Assembly: GCF_011392125.1 (NCBI RefSeq)
Contig: NZ_JAAJBU010000002.1
Span: 248,001-312,000, forward strand
Source: Flavobacterium lotistagni
GTDB lineage: Bacteria; Bacteroidota; Bacteroidia; Flavobacteriales; Flavobacteriaceae
DNA length: 64,000 bases
Reading direction: 5' to 3'
The stretch's first letter is position 1. Every line of letters begins with the position of its first letter. Below the pieces are notes generated by a model. It was given only the letters and a program-made list of their open reading frames with translations, searched no databases and was not told the origin of the DNA. Below, one piece after another: positions 26,057 through 34,546 of this stretch. Made by a program: the position numbers and the translations under genes.

Positions 26057-26086
26057 TTGTACCGTGCCAAATTGGTTTTACCTTTG
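26057..26086 (+). promoter_or_regulatory. Promoter of the repeat fibre protein
   Basis: TTG (26057-26059), 19-bp spacer and TACCTTTG (26079-26086). The ATG at 26115 follows after 28 bp. This supports 26115 over upstream in-frame starts. Confidence 0.75.
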
Positions 26087-26114
26087 TCCTACCCTAATTT
26101 ACAAACTACCTCGA

Positions 26115-29024
26115 ATGAAATATAAGTTACACTTAGTTGTCATTTTGTTTTTTATGTTGCAATCGGTACTGGCTCAAGTCGGAATCGGAACCACGACGCC
26201 TAATGCTACTTTCGATGTGCGTTCGTCCAATCAAGCAGCTCCAGCCCATACTGACGGTATTCTGATTCCTCGTGTTGATGCTTTTCCGGCGACCAATCCG
26301 ACGGCTTCACAAAATGGGATGTTGGTTTTTCTCACCACAACTTCAGGAGCAAATGCGCCCGGTTTTTATTATTGGAACCAAGCGACCACCAGTTGGATTG
26401 GAATTAATTCGACAATGAACTCCGATGCTGATTGGCATAAAGTAGGAACATCAACTGCACCGACGCTCATTACCGATAATATGTTTCATACCGGAAATGT
26501 CGCAATCGGAAAAAACACCGCCAATTTTCCGCTTGAAATTCAAGGTGGCACCACAGACAGATTGGTCAATTCGAGCGCGACCAACAATACATCCAACACA
26601 ATTGACAACATTAGCATCAGTAATACAGTCAACGGTTCATCGACAGACAATACTTACGGCATACTCAATACACTTTCGGGAACGGGAACAACCGGAGTGC
26701 AATTCGGAACGGCCAATTGGGTGTCTAATTCCGGAAACAGCAACCAACACGGCACTTACAACGGAATGTCTGGTTCAGGAAGCGGCAATCACTACGGAGT
26801 TTACAGCGATATTACCGGAACAGGAACCGGCAAACAATATGGCAGCAGCATCAATATTTCGAATTCGAGCAATGCGATTCATTATGGCACCAACAATAAT
26901 TTATCGGGTAGCGGAAGTGGCATTCATTATGGCGTATTCACAGATATGTCAGGCACCGGAAGTGGCGAACAATACGGCAGTTACATCAGTGTAAGCAACT
27001 CTGGAAATGCGGTTCATTACGGTAACTATAACGACATTGGCGGAACAGGAAATGGCAATCAGTTCGGCAGCAGTATCAATATCAATAATTCAGGAACCGG
27101 TGTTCATTATGGCAATTTCACCAACCTTAGCGGTGCAGGAACTGGTATTCAATATGGCAGTTCCAATACCATCAGTAATACCGGAAGTGGCATTCATTTC
27201 GGGAATTTCAACCTGCTATCAGGAACAGGAACTGGCTTGCAATACGGCACTTACAACAGCATTACCAATTCGGCAAACGTAACACATTACGGCACTTTCA
27301 ATACACTCGACGGCGCTGGAACCGGTCTTAAATACGGCAGCTATAATTACATCAACCCTTCGGCAGGCGGCACTCATTATGGTATTTATTCCGAAGTATT
27401 AAAATCAGGAACGAATTACGCCGGTTATTTCCTTGGAAACGTTTCGATCGGAACCACTACACTCAACAATTATTTGCTTCCACCTTCTCGCGGTACCAAC
27501 GGGCAAATCATGCAAACCGACGGTGCGGGCAATGTAACGTGGCAAAACCTCAACAGCTCGGCTTGGCTCACCACTGGTAATAGCGGAACGACTCCGGCGA
27601 GTAACTTTATCGGAACCACCGACAATCAAGACATTGTTTTTAAAAGATTCAACATCCGTGCGGGTTATATTGGCGATGCTAGTTACGACGGCGGTTTTAA
27701 TTACAATAATGGAAATACTGCTTTTGGGGCAAATTCCTTAGTGAATCCAACGATTAGTTTTGCTTCTCAATATGGCGTTCGGAATTCTGCCTTTGGGGCG
27801 AATGTACTCACAGCAAATACCACAGGACAACGCAACACGGCCATGGGCGACTTTGCCCTTTTCAGCAACACCAGCGGTTCGGAAAATACTGCCATTGGTT
27901 CTGGAGCGATGTTCTCCAACACTACTTCTAATTTCAATGTAGCCATCGGACGACAAGCCATGACCAGTTACAATGCGCCTTTTTTGGCCAATACCGGAAA
28001 TACAGCAGTCGGTTTTGCGGCTTTGCGAAATTCCGTTACCGGGACCAACAATGTGGCCTTGGGTTATGAAGCATTGCGTAATACAACCGGAAATGGAAAC
28101 ATTGGTATCGGTTTTCAAGCGGGTCGAACCGAAACCGGAAGCGACAAACTGTATATCGAAAACTCGAATGCCGATGCCAACAACGCCTTAATTTACGGCG
28201 ATTTCAGCACGAACATTTTACGCATCAACGGGCAAGTTCAGGTAGGCAACCCTACAATTGCCGGATACGCTTTTCCAACTTCGCGAGGCAGTAATACACA
28301 AGTGCTCCAAACCGATGGTGCTGGTGCTACTACTTGGGTAAATACCTCGAGCTTGGCGATTACTGAAACTGATCCGAAGGTGAACTCAGCTGGATTGAAT
28401 AGTATCCCGAAATGGAACGGCACCAAACTCGTTGACGGCGTGGCAATAGATGACGGAACCAATATCGGAATTGGCATTACACCATCTGCCGGCAATAAAC
28501 TTGAAGTGAACGGAAAAACCAAAACCACTAATTTCCAAATGACTTCAGGTGCTACTAATAATGCGGTTTTACAAAGTGATGCTGTCGGAAATGCTTCATG
28601 GGTAACGCCTGCATCCATGTCGATGGTGCGCACGAATTTAAGTGCTAACCAAAGCTTGAACACTAGCGGCTGGCAATTGCTGAATTTCAACACGATTGTT
28701 TTTGATGTCAATAGTGAATTTAATACCGGAACCAATCGCTTTATAGCCCTGAAAACAGGATATTATGAAGTGAACGCTGGTTTCCATACCGATAATCAAA
28801 GCAACACGCAGTTCTATTCCATCGGGATTTATAAAAATGGCAGTTTGTATCAGCAGACTTCTGGTAATCATTCTAATTTGGGGCCGGTTTCCAGAACAAT
28901 TCATGCGCTGGTTTATTTGACCGCAGGAGAATATGTAGAGATTTTCGCAGAAAATTACCAATCAGGAGTGAACCTCGATGCTTATGCTGGAAAAACGTAT
29001 TTTGAAGTGCGTCAACTGCGTTAA
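26115..29024 (+). CDS. Large exported fibre-like protein with 15-residue repeats, YadA-like and C1q-like parts
   Basis: The 969-residue protein starts with a signal peptide (ending SVLAQ) and a VGIGTTTPNATFDVR segment typical of bacterial and phage fibre proteins. Residues about 178-433 are some 17 repeats of exactly 15 residues, alternating xxHYGxxxxLSGTGx and xxQYGSxxxISNSGx. They end in a YAGYFLGNVSIG cap. Residues about 535-690 resemble the YadA-head beta-roll (NTAFGANSL, NTAIGSGAM, NVAIGRQAM, NTAVGFAAL). The last 135 residues resemble a C1q/TNF-like jelly roll (GYYEVNAGF, IYKNGSLY, YLTAGEYVEIFAEN). No T9SS sorting domain is visible. I infer a trimeric surface fibre. Confidence 0.75.
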   Translation: MKYKLHLVVILFFMLQSVLAQVGIGTTTPNATFDVRSSNQAAPAHTDGILIPRVDAFPATNPTASQNGMLVFLTTTSGANAPGFYYWNQATTSWIGINSTMNSDADWHKVGTSTAPTLITDNMFHTGNVAIGKNTANFPLEIQGGTTDRLVNSSATNNTSNTIDNISISNTVNGSSTDNTYGILNTLSGTGTTGVQFGTANWVSNSGNSNQHGTYNGMSGSGSGNHYGVYSDITGTGTGKQYGSSINISNSSNAIHYGTNNNLSGSGSGIHYGVFTDMSGTGSGEQYGSYISVSNSGNAVHYGNYNDIGGTGNGNQFGSSININNSGTGVHYGNFTNLSGAGTGIQYGSSNTISNTGSGIHFGNFNLLSGTGTGLQYGTYNSITNSANVTHYGTFNTLDGAGTGLKYGSYNYINPSAGGTHYGIYSEVLKSGTNYAGYFLGNVSIGTTTLNNYLLPPSRGTNGQIMQTDGAGNVTWQNLNSSAWLTTGNSGTTPASNFIGTTDNQDIVFKRFNIRAGYIGDASYDGGFNYNNGNTAFGANSLVNPTISFASQYGVRNSAFGANVLTANTTGQRNTAMGDFALFSNTSGSENTAIGSGAMFSNTTSNFNVAIGRQAMTSYNAPFLANTGNTAVGFAALRNSVTGTNNVALGYEALRNTTGNGNIGIGFQAGRTETGSDKLYIENSNADANNALIYGDFSTNILRINGQVQVGNPTIAGYAFPTSRGSNTQVLQTDGAGATTWVNTSSLAITETDPKVNSAGLNSIPKWNGTKLVDGVAIDDGTNIGIGITPSAGNKLEVNGKTKTTNFQMTSGATNNAVLQSDAVGNASWVTPASMSMVRTNLSANQSLNTSGWQLLNFNTIVFDVNSEFNTGTNRFIALKTGYYEVNAGFHTDNQSNTQFYSIGIYKNGSLYQQTSGNHSNLGPVSRTIHALVYLTAGEYVEIFAENYQSGVNLDAYAGKTYFEVRQLR
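26650..27415 (+). repeat. 45-bp tandem repeats (about 17 units) inside the fibre gene
   Basis: Units of exactly 15 codons without indels alternate between HYG and QYG types, giving a 90-bp super-period. Long frames in other phases (26497-26994, 27007-27282) come from this periodicity and are not genes. Confidence 0.9.
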
Positions 29025-29031
29025 AAGAAAA

Positions 29032-29058
29032 AGAGCAAACCTTTTAAGGGCTTACTCT
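29032..29058 (-). terminator. Terminator of the AarF-like kinase gene
   Basis: On the minus strand AGAGTAAGCC pairs with GGTTTGCTCT (two G-T pairs) and is followed by TTTTTCTTTT. It lies between the convergent fibre and kinase genes. Confidence 0.75.
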
Positions 29059-29088
29059 TTCTCACTAACTAACCAAAAAAACAAATCA

Positions 29089-30396
29089 TCAATGGATAAA
29101 GCGAAGGTAATTTTGGGTATTTACTGCCGCTTTAAGATCGTGCATTAGATTATAAAGTCCGAAAAAAGTTCGGTTGATGTATAAAAAGTGTTTCGAACCG
29201 CGATTGCCATTCATCTTGCGCAATTGGGTGTCTTTAGTGAATTCTTCGCCCATGGTAGCAATGGCTCCGAAAAATTCCTCATCCGAAAAATCGAAATAAT
29301 CGCCATGAAAAGGTTGGGTGAACAAGCTCAACAAGCGGTGAAAAATACCCGTGAAATATTGGATTTCTTCCGGAGAATCATCGGTGCGCAAAATCTCGAG
29401 TTCATACAGTTTGGCTTCAAACAAAACCGGAGTGTTAATGATTTTCGGGTTAGCCAATTCAAAATACGGTACATAAAAATCATTCGGTACTTTCTTGATG
29501 CAACCAAAATCAATCGGAATCAAATGGGTTTCATCTACCAAGAAATTCCCCGGATGCGGATCGGCGTGCACTTGGCGCAAATGGTGCATCTGATACATGT
29601 AAAAATCCCACAAAGCTTGCCCAATGCGGTTGGCTTTTACCTGATCTTTATTCTTAGACGCAAATTCAGATAGATGTTCGCCATCAATCCAATCCATAGT
29701 GAGGATTTTCTCTGAAGACCAAGCCGGATAATAATTCGGGAAACGCAAATGGTCAATATGACCGCAAGCCTGAACCATATCAAGACTTTGCTTGAGTTCT
29801 AGTATATAATCCGTTTCTTCTAAAAGTTTGTGTTCTACTTCGAGGAAATACTTTTCAGAATCTTTTCCTTTAAGATTGAACATTCTTGTGGCAAAAGGTT
29901 TCACCAACGCCAAATCTGAGCTGATGCTATCGGCCACACCTGGATATTGAATTTTCACCGCGAGTTTTTTACCGTCTTTGTATGCTTGATGCACTTGACC
30001 GATACTGGCTGCATTAACTGCATCTGGTGTAAATGAATCATATAGTTCCTCGGGGTATTTGCCAAGGTATTTTTTGAAAGTTTTCCGAACCAAAGGCGCC
30101 GATAGTGGCGGAACCGAAAATTGTGACAACGAGAACTTCTCAACATAAGCTTGCGGCATGATACTTTTGTCCATGCTCAGCATTTGGGCTACTTTGAGTG
30201 CGCTGCCTTTGAGGTTTTGCAAGCCTTCGTATATGTCTTCGGCGTTGTTTTGATTTAAGGTTTCTTTAGACAAATCCGGATTGACCATTTTCTTGCCATA
30301 ATAAGCCACATAATTTCCGCCTACTTTGATGCCGGTTTTGAGCAATTCACCGGCTCGCTCGATTTTATTGGTCGGAATTTTGTCTAAAGTCTTCAT
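29089..30396 (-). CDS. ABC1/AarF/UbiB-family atypical kinase
   Basis: The 435-residue protein has the family's KxGQ-type segment (LKGSALKVAQMLS), the Ala-rich loop AASIGQVHQA, the Lys-containing strand LAVKIQYPGV, and the catalytic HADPHPGNFLV and IDFGCIK motifs. Members are ATPase/kinase-like proteins linked to isoprenoid-lipid (ubiquinone, menaquinone) metabolism. The Bacteroidota use menaquinone, so a quinone or lipid role is plausible but unproven. It lies 24 bp downstream of a TetR-like gene, probably in one operon. Confidence 0.88.
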   Translation of the reverse strand: MKTLDKIPTNKIERAGELLKTGIKVGGNYVAYYGKKMVNPDLSKETLNQNNAEDIYEGLQNLKGSALKVAQMLSMDKSIMPQAYVEKFSLSQFSVPPLSAPLVRKTFKKYLGKYPEELYDSFTPDAVNAASIGQVHQAYKDGKKLAVKIQYPGVADSISSDLALVKPFATRMFNLKGKDSEKYFLEVEHKLLEETDYILELKQSLDMVQACGHIDHLRFPNYYPAWSSEKILTMDWIDGEHLSEFASKNKDQVKANRIGQALWDFYMYQMHHLRQVHADPHPGNFLVDETHLIPIDFGCIKKVPNDFYVPYFELANPKIINTPVLFEAKLYELEILRTDDSPEEIQYFTGIFHRLLSLFTQPFHGDYFDFSDEEFFGAIATMGEEFTKDTQLRKMNGNRGSKHFLYINRTFFGLYNLMHDLKAAVNTQNYLRFIH

Positions 30397-30420
30397 AAAT
30401 TCTTACTAAAGATTATGTGA

Positions 30421-31092
30421 TTAAATCGCTCTTTCTTTCCAGAGGAATTTTCCTAAATCAATCAGATTTTCCAAGGGTTTAGTATCGAGCAAATCGACTA
30501 CAGTATTGACAGATTTTTCGATTAGAACATCTGTTTTTTCAAAACCTTTTGAGCTGTCGTGCAACCAATATTTGAGCAAAAACAGAAATTGGATCCAAGC
30601 ACCTTCAGAGAAAAACGGCTGGGAGAATTTATCCAGTTTTTTTAATTCTGTTTCTTGATTTTCCTTTATGATTTGGCCCACAAAGGCTTTAAATTCCTGA
30701 CGAAACAATTTTAAATCCATGAGATTTTCTAAACCTTTTCCGTTTTCTTTCAGCGAATGCAACACATAAGAACGGTTGAGTGTGAGCAATTCAAAAAGCG
30801 AAAAATACAAAGTCAGTAATTTGTTCTTATCGGTGTAAGTTGAATATGACGAATCTTGTGCAATGGTTTGCTGCACATTTTCAAAGAACTGCACCCAAAT
30901 CATTTGTCGAAGATGCTCCATCGAACTGAAAAAACTGTAGAAATCACTTTCTTCAATTCCAACAGTTTTGCAGAAAGTGTAGACATTTCTGTTGGCATCC
31001 GGATTTTCAAGAACATCATCCATATAGACTGTGATGATATGAAGATCGTTGATTTGCTTTTTCTTGGTGGTGGTTTTCTTGCTAGCGGCCAT
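30421..31092 (-). CDS. TetR-like transcriptional regulator
   Basis: The 223-residue protein starts with a Lys/Thr tail (MAASKKTTTKKKQ). A TetR-type helix-turn-helix follows, recognisable from spacing (VYTFCKTVGIEESDFYSFF, SSMEHLRQMIW corresponds to the usual FYxxFxSKExL). The rest is helical, with a putative ligand-binding domain ending WKERAI. The recognition helix is degenerate compared with standard TetR proteins. It is encoded immediately upstream of the AarF-like kinase and may regulate that pair. Confidence 0.7.
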   Translation of the reverse strand: MAASKKTTTKKKQINDLHIITVYMDDVLENPDANRNVYTFCKTVGIEESDFYSFFSSMEHLRQMIWVQFFENVQQTIAQDSSYSTYTDKNKLLTLYFSLFELLTLNRSYVLHSLKENGKGLENLMDLKLFRQEFKAFVGQIIKENQETELKKLDKFSQPFFSEGAWIQFLFLLKYWLHDSSKGFEKTDVLIEKSVNTVVDLLDTKPLENLIDLGKFLWKERAI

Positions 31093-31113
31093 GATTTACA
31101 ATACTTTTATTCG

Positions 31114-31142
31114 CGAAGGTAAAAGTAGATATTGTTTAACAA
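31114..31142 (-). promoter_or_regulatory. Promoter of the TetR-aarF pair
   Basis: TTG (31140-31142), 18-bp spacer and TACCTTCG (31114-31121), one mismatch from TAnnTTTG, 21 bp before the TetR start. Confidence 0.55.
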
Positions 31143-31186
31143 TTTATCAAAATAATTAAACAAAATATTGTGTTAAATGTTGGGGA

Positions 31187-31213
31187 TAAAAAAAGCCGCC
31201 CGAATGGACAGCT
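31187..31213 (-). terminator. Terminator of the OmpA-family gene
   Basis: On the minus strand AGCTGTCC and GGGCGGCT pair (with G-T pairs) around ATTCG and are followed by seven T. Confidence 0.75.
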
Positions 31214-31235
31214 TTTATTTTATGAATTCTTGAGA

Positions 31236-31934
31236 TTATTTCCCGCCTTCTTTCTTGGCATCTTCAACCATTTTCTCGTTCGCTGTAATGGCAAATTCCA
31301 CGCGGCGGTTTTTACTTCTACCGGCATCGGTATCGTTAGATTCAATCGGATCTGATTCACCCAAACCTTTGGTAGTAAATCTCGAAGCTGCCAACCCTTT
31401 TTTGGATAAGTAAGCCTTTACCGCTGCTGCTCTTTGCTCTGAAAGTTTCAAGTTGTAATCATCGGCACCTGAACTGTCAGTATAACCGTAAATGATGATA
31501 TCAGTGTCTGGATATTCGGTAAATACTTTCACCAATTTATCAAGATTGGCTTTAGCTGCCGCAGTCAAGGTCGACTTATTGAAATCAAAACGAACCGCAT
31601 TTTCACCCAAAACCAATTTAATGCCTTCGCCTACACGAACTACGTCTGCACCGGGCAAAGCATTGTCGATTTCACGCGCCTGTTTGTCCATTTTGTTTCC
31701 GATGACACCACCAGCAACACCTCCGATGACACCACCAAGCACAGCACCCAAGGCACCATTGCCGCCTTTGCCGATATTGTTCCCCAAAACACCTCCGAGA
31801 ATTGCACCACCAGCAGCACCAATAGCTACACCTCGTTGAGTTTTATTCGTATTCTTCACTGATTCACAACTGCTTAAGATACTGCCTGAGAAAATGGCCA
31901 AAGCCAATCCGGTTACTATAATTTTTCTGCTCAT
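31236..31934 (-). CDS. OmpA-family lipoprotein with glycine zipper
   Basis: The 232-residue protein has a lipoprotein signal with lipobox ILSSC. A long Gly-zipper segment follows (residues about 35-80, GAAGGAILGGVLGNNIGKGG, GAVLGGVIGGVAGGVIGNK). The C-terminal OmpA-like peptidoglycan-binding domain (about 115-220) has FDFNKSTLT, IYGYTDSSGADDYNLKLSEQ, RAAAVKAYL and SKNRRVEFAI. The Arg in the last motif binds diaminopimelate in this family. It should tether the outer membrane to the cell wall. It lies 31 bp downstream of another lipoprotein gene. Confidence 0.92.
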   Translation of the reverse strand: MSRKIIVTGLALAIFSGSILSSCESVKNTNKTQRGVAIGAAGGAILGGVLGNNIGKGGNGALGAVLGGVIGGVAGGVIGNKMDKQAREIDNALPGADVVRVGEGIKLVLGENAVRFDFNKSTLTAAAKANLDKLVKVFTEYPDTDIIIYGYTDSSGADDYNLKLSEQRAAAVKAYLSKKGLAASRFTTKGLGESDPIESNDTDAGRSKNRRVEFAITANEKMVEDAKKEGGK

Positions 31935-31965
31935 ACTGTTAGATTTTATTGGGATTCACCCAGTT

Positions 31966-32442
31966 TTAATTCGTTTTTTGAAATTGATACACCACATCGG
32001 TCGGTTTGTTGCCTACGTTGATTTTATCAATAAGTTGGAAGTTATTTTCATCTTGAACGTTAACCGTCAAAACATAACCATCTCGAACTTTCTTGGCTTT
32101 TTCACCGGCACTGAGTATTTTCAAAATAAACTGACCTTCTTTGTTGATAAACCATTTAATGGGTGAAGAAAATGCGGCACAATTGGATTTGGTGAGCGAC
32201 ATTTCGCCAGAATTGTTATTGGAAACGAATTTCCAAGCACTACCTTCAAAACATTTAGAATCAGCCAATCCGAAAGAATTGATTTTGATATAATCTGAAC
32301 CTGGATAAGTTACCGAACTAACGGTCCAATTGCCTTTGATGGCCACTTGAGATTTTGAATCTACTTTGGTACTGGTGGCTGACGAAGTTTTGCAGGCAGC
32401 CATCGCCAAAACCATACAACTCAATAAAAATAATTTCTTCAT
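31966..32442 (-). CDS. Lipocalin-like lipoprotein
   Basis: The 158-residue protein has a lipoprotein signal (MKKLFLLSCMVLAMAACKTS). Its beta-rich domain begins IKGNWTVSSVTYPGS and continues FEGSAWKFVSNNNSGEMSL, ending VVYQFQKTN. The GNWxV start is typical of lipocalin-like lipoproteins in Flavobacteriaceae. The frame is open further upstream, but ATG 32442 begins the lipoprotein signal. It is followed by the OmpA-family gene after 31 bp, so the two are probably co-transcribed. Ligand unknown. Confidence 0.8.
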   Translation of the reverse strand: MKKLFLLSCMVLAMAACKTSSATSTKVDSKSQVAIKGNWTVSSVTYPGSDYIKINSFGLADSKCFEGSAWKFVSNNNSGEMSLTKSNCAAFSSPIKWFINKEGQFILKILSAGEKAKKVRDGYVLTVNVQDENNFQLIDKINVGNKPTDVVYQFQKTN

Positions 32443-32461
32443 ATACATTGATGTTAGGCTG

Positions 32462-32469
32462 CAAATATA
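32462..32469 (-). promoter_or_regulatory. -7 element (TATATTTG) of the lipocalin-like/OmpA pair
   Basis: An exact TAnnTTTG match 19 bp before the start at 32442. The -33 region is poor. Confidence 0.5.
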
Positions 32470-32606
32470 CAACCGCAGCCTTGAATAAGAATTCATTTAA
32501 GATTTTTTTTTTGATGGTCATTGCGCCAATTTGTCATTTTTGATGACGCTGGTATTCTATTTGAAAAGCGGGCCAACAAATTTTTCAATCTAAAAACACA
32601 CGAAAT

Positions 32607-34490
32607 ATGACAACAGGAAAAATCAATGTATCGGTAGAAAACATCTTTCCCTTAATCAAAAAATTTCTTTACAGCGACCATGAGATTTTCTTGCGCGAAT
32701 TGGTTTCCAACGGAACCGACGCCACGTTAAAACTCAAACACCTCACCAGCATCGGTGAGGCCAAGGTTGAATACGGCAACCCAATGATCGAAATCAAAAT
32801 AGACAAGGATGCCAAAAAAATTCATATCATCGACCAAGGTATCGGAATGACTGCCGAAGAAGTGGAGAAATACATCAATCAAGTCGCGTTTTCAGGTGCT
32901 GAGGAATTTCTCGAAAAATATAAAGATTCTGCCAAAGATTCAGGCATCATCGGGCATTTCGGACTCGGCTTCTACTCTGCTTTTATGGTGGCCGAAAAAG
33001 TCGAAATCATCACCAAATCCTACAAAGACGAACCGGCAGCGCATTGGACTTGCGATGGTAGCCCAGAATTCACTTTAGAACCGGCTGAGAAAACCACACG
33101 CGGAACTGAAATCATTCTCCACGTAGCTGAAGATTCTCTGGAATTTTTAGAAGAAAGCCGCATCAAGAATTTGCTTGACAAATACAACAAGTTCATGCCG
33201 ATTCCGATCAAGTTCGGCACCAAAAAAGAAGCTTTACCCAAACCTGAAGATGCAGGCGATGATTACAAAACGGAGTTCATCGAGGTAGACAACATCATCA
33301 ACAATCCAAATCCAGCTTGGACCAAGCAACCTAGCGATTTGAAAGATGAGGATTACGCCTCGTTCTACCGCGAATTGTATCCGATGCAATTTGAAGAACC
33401 GTTGTTCAATATTCACCTCAACGTAGATTATCCGTTTAACTTGACCGGAATTCTGTATTTCCCGAAACTCGATTCAAACCTTCAGGTACAAAAAGATAAA
33501 ATTCAATTGTATCAAAACCAAGTGTTTGTAACCGATAACGTTGAAGGTATTGTTCCTGAATTTTTGGTCATGCTCCGCGGTGTAATTGACTCGCCGGATA
33601 TTCCGCTGAATGTATCGCGATCTTATTTACAAGCTGATGGCAATGTGAAGAAAATCTCGAATTACATCACCAGAAAAGTAGCCGACAAACTCAAATCGCT
33701 CTTTAACGAAAACCGTGAAGATTTCGAGCAAAAATGGAACGACATTAAAATCGTGCTCGAATACGGCATGCTTTCCGAGCCAAAGTTCTACGAAAAAGCC
33801 GGAGATTTTGTGCTGTATCCGACCGTCGATGGAAAATTTTACACTTTAGCCGAACTCAAAGAAACGCTCAAAGAAAGCCAAACTGACAAAGACGGAAACT
33901 TGGTCGTGTTGTACGCATCCAACAAAGACGCGCAACACAGCTATATAGACATTGCCAAAGAAAAAGGGTATCAAGTGTTGTTGCTCGATTCGCCAATTGT
34001 ATCGCATTTGATTCAAAAACTCGAAGCCGATAATGAGAAACTGACTTTTGCCCGCGTCGATGCCGATCATATCGATAAGCTCATCCAAAAAGACGATGCG
34101 CAAATCTCCAAACTTTCTGAAGAAGAATCAACCCAGCTCAAAACCGTGCTGGAAGGCATTGTTCCCAAGACCACTTATTCGGTTCAATTGGAAGCCATGG
34201 ACAGTCAGGCAGCGCCATTCATTATTACCCAACCTGAATTCATGCGCCGTATGAAAGAAATGAGCCAAACCGGCGGCGGCGGAATGTTCGGCATGGGCAA
34301 CTTCCCAGAAATGTATAATTTGGTTGTCAATACCAACTCTGATTTGGCCACAACCATTCTCAAAGCCGACAGTTCTGCTCAAGAAAGTTTGGTCAAACAG
34401 GCACTTGATTTGGCCAAAATCTCTCAAGGACTTTTAAAAGGGGAAGAACTTACTGCCTTTGTCAAGAGAAGTTTTGAACTCATTAAGTAA
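32607..34490 (+). CDS. htpG: Hsp90-family chaperone
   Basis: HtpG is the bacterial Hsp90, an ATP-driven dimeric chaperone in the cytosol. The 627-residue protein has the GHKL ATPase motifs (FLRELVSNGTDA, IIDQGIGMT, GHFGLGFYSAFMVA) and the middle-domain PLNVSRSYLQAD with the catalytic Arg. The C-terminal dimerisation region is complete. In the first motif the usual SNASDA is SNGTDA. The gene is monocistronic, diverges from the lipocalin-like gene and ends at a strong terminator. I see no clear heat-shock promoter. Confidence 0.96.
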   Translation: MTTGKINVSVENIFPLIKKFLYSDHEIFLRELVSNGTDATLKLKHLTSIGEAKVEYGNPMIEIKIDKDAKKIHIIDQGIGMTAEEVEKYINQVAFSGAEEFLEKYKDSAKDSGIIGHFGLGFYSAFMVAEKVEIITKSYKDEPAAHWTCDGSPEFTLEPAEKTTRGTEIILHVAEDSLEFLEESRIKNLLDKYNKFMPIPIKFGTKKEALPKPEDAGDDYKTEFIEVDNIINNPNPAWTKQPSDLKDEDYASFYRELYPMQFEEPLFNIHLNVDYPFNLTGILYFPKLDSNLQVQKDKIQLYQNQVFVTDNVEGIVPEFLVMLRGVIDSPDIPLNVSRSYLQADGNVKKISNYITRKVADKLKSLFNENREDFEQKWNDIKIVLEYGMLSEPKFYEKAGDFVLYPTVDGKFYTLAELKETLKESQTDKDGNLVVLYASNKDAQHSYIDIAKEKGYQVLLLDSPIVSHLIQKLEADNEKLTFARVDADHIDKLIQKDDAQISKLSEEESTQLKTVLEGIVPKTTYSVQLEAMDSQAAPFIITQPEFMRRMKEMSQTGGGGMFGMGNFPEMYNLVVNTNSDLATTILKADSSAQESLVKQALDLAKISQGLLKGEELTAFVKRSFELIK

Positions 34491-34510
34491 ATATTTTAGC
34501 TTTTCAAATA

Positions 34511-34545
34511 AAAACCCGCAAGTCTTGAATTTGCGGGTTTTTTGT
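34511..34545. terminator. Bidirectional terminator between htpG and the surface protein
   Basis: CCCGCAA and TTTGCGG pair around GTCTTGAA. There is a T-run on the plus side and an A-run on the other, so it can serve both convergent genes. Confidence 0.9.
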
Positions 34546-34546
34546 T

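Noticed and set aside
26497..27282. Alternative-frame proteins of 165 and 91 residues
   Set aside because: They lie in another frame of the 45-bp repeat region, which stays open because its period is a multiple of three.
27405..28961. Minus-strand frames opposite the fibre gene, up to 165 codons
   Set aside because: No signal, motif or promoter. Antisense of a repetitive coding region.
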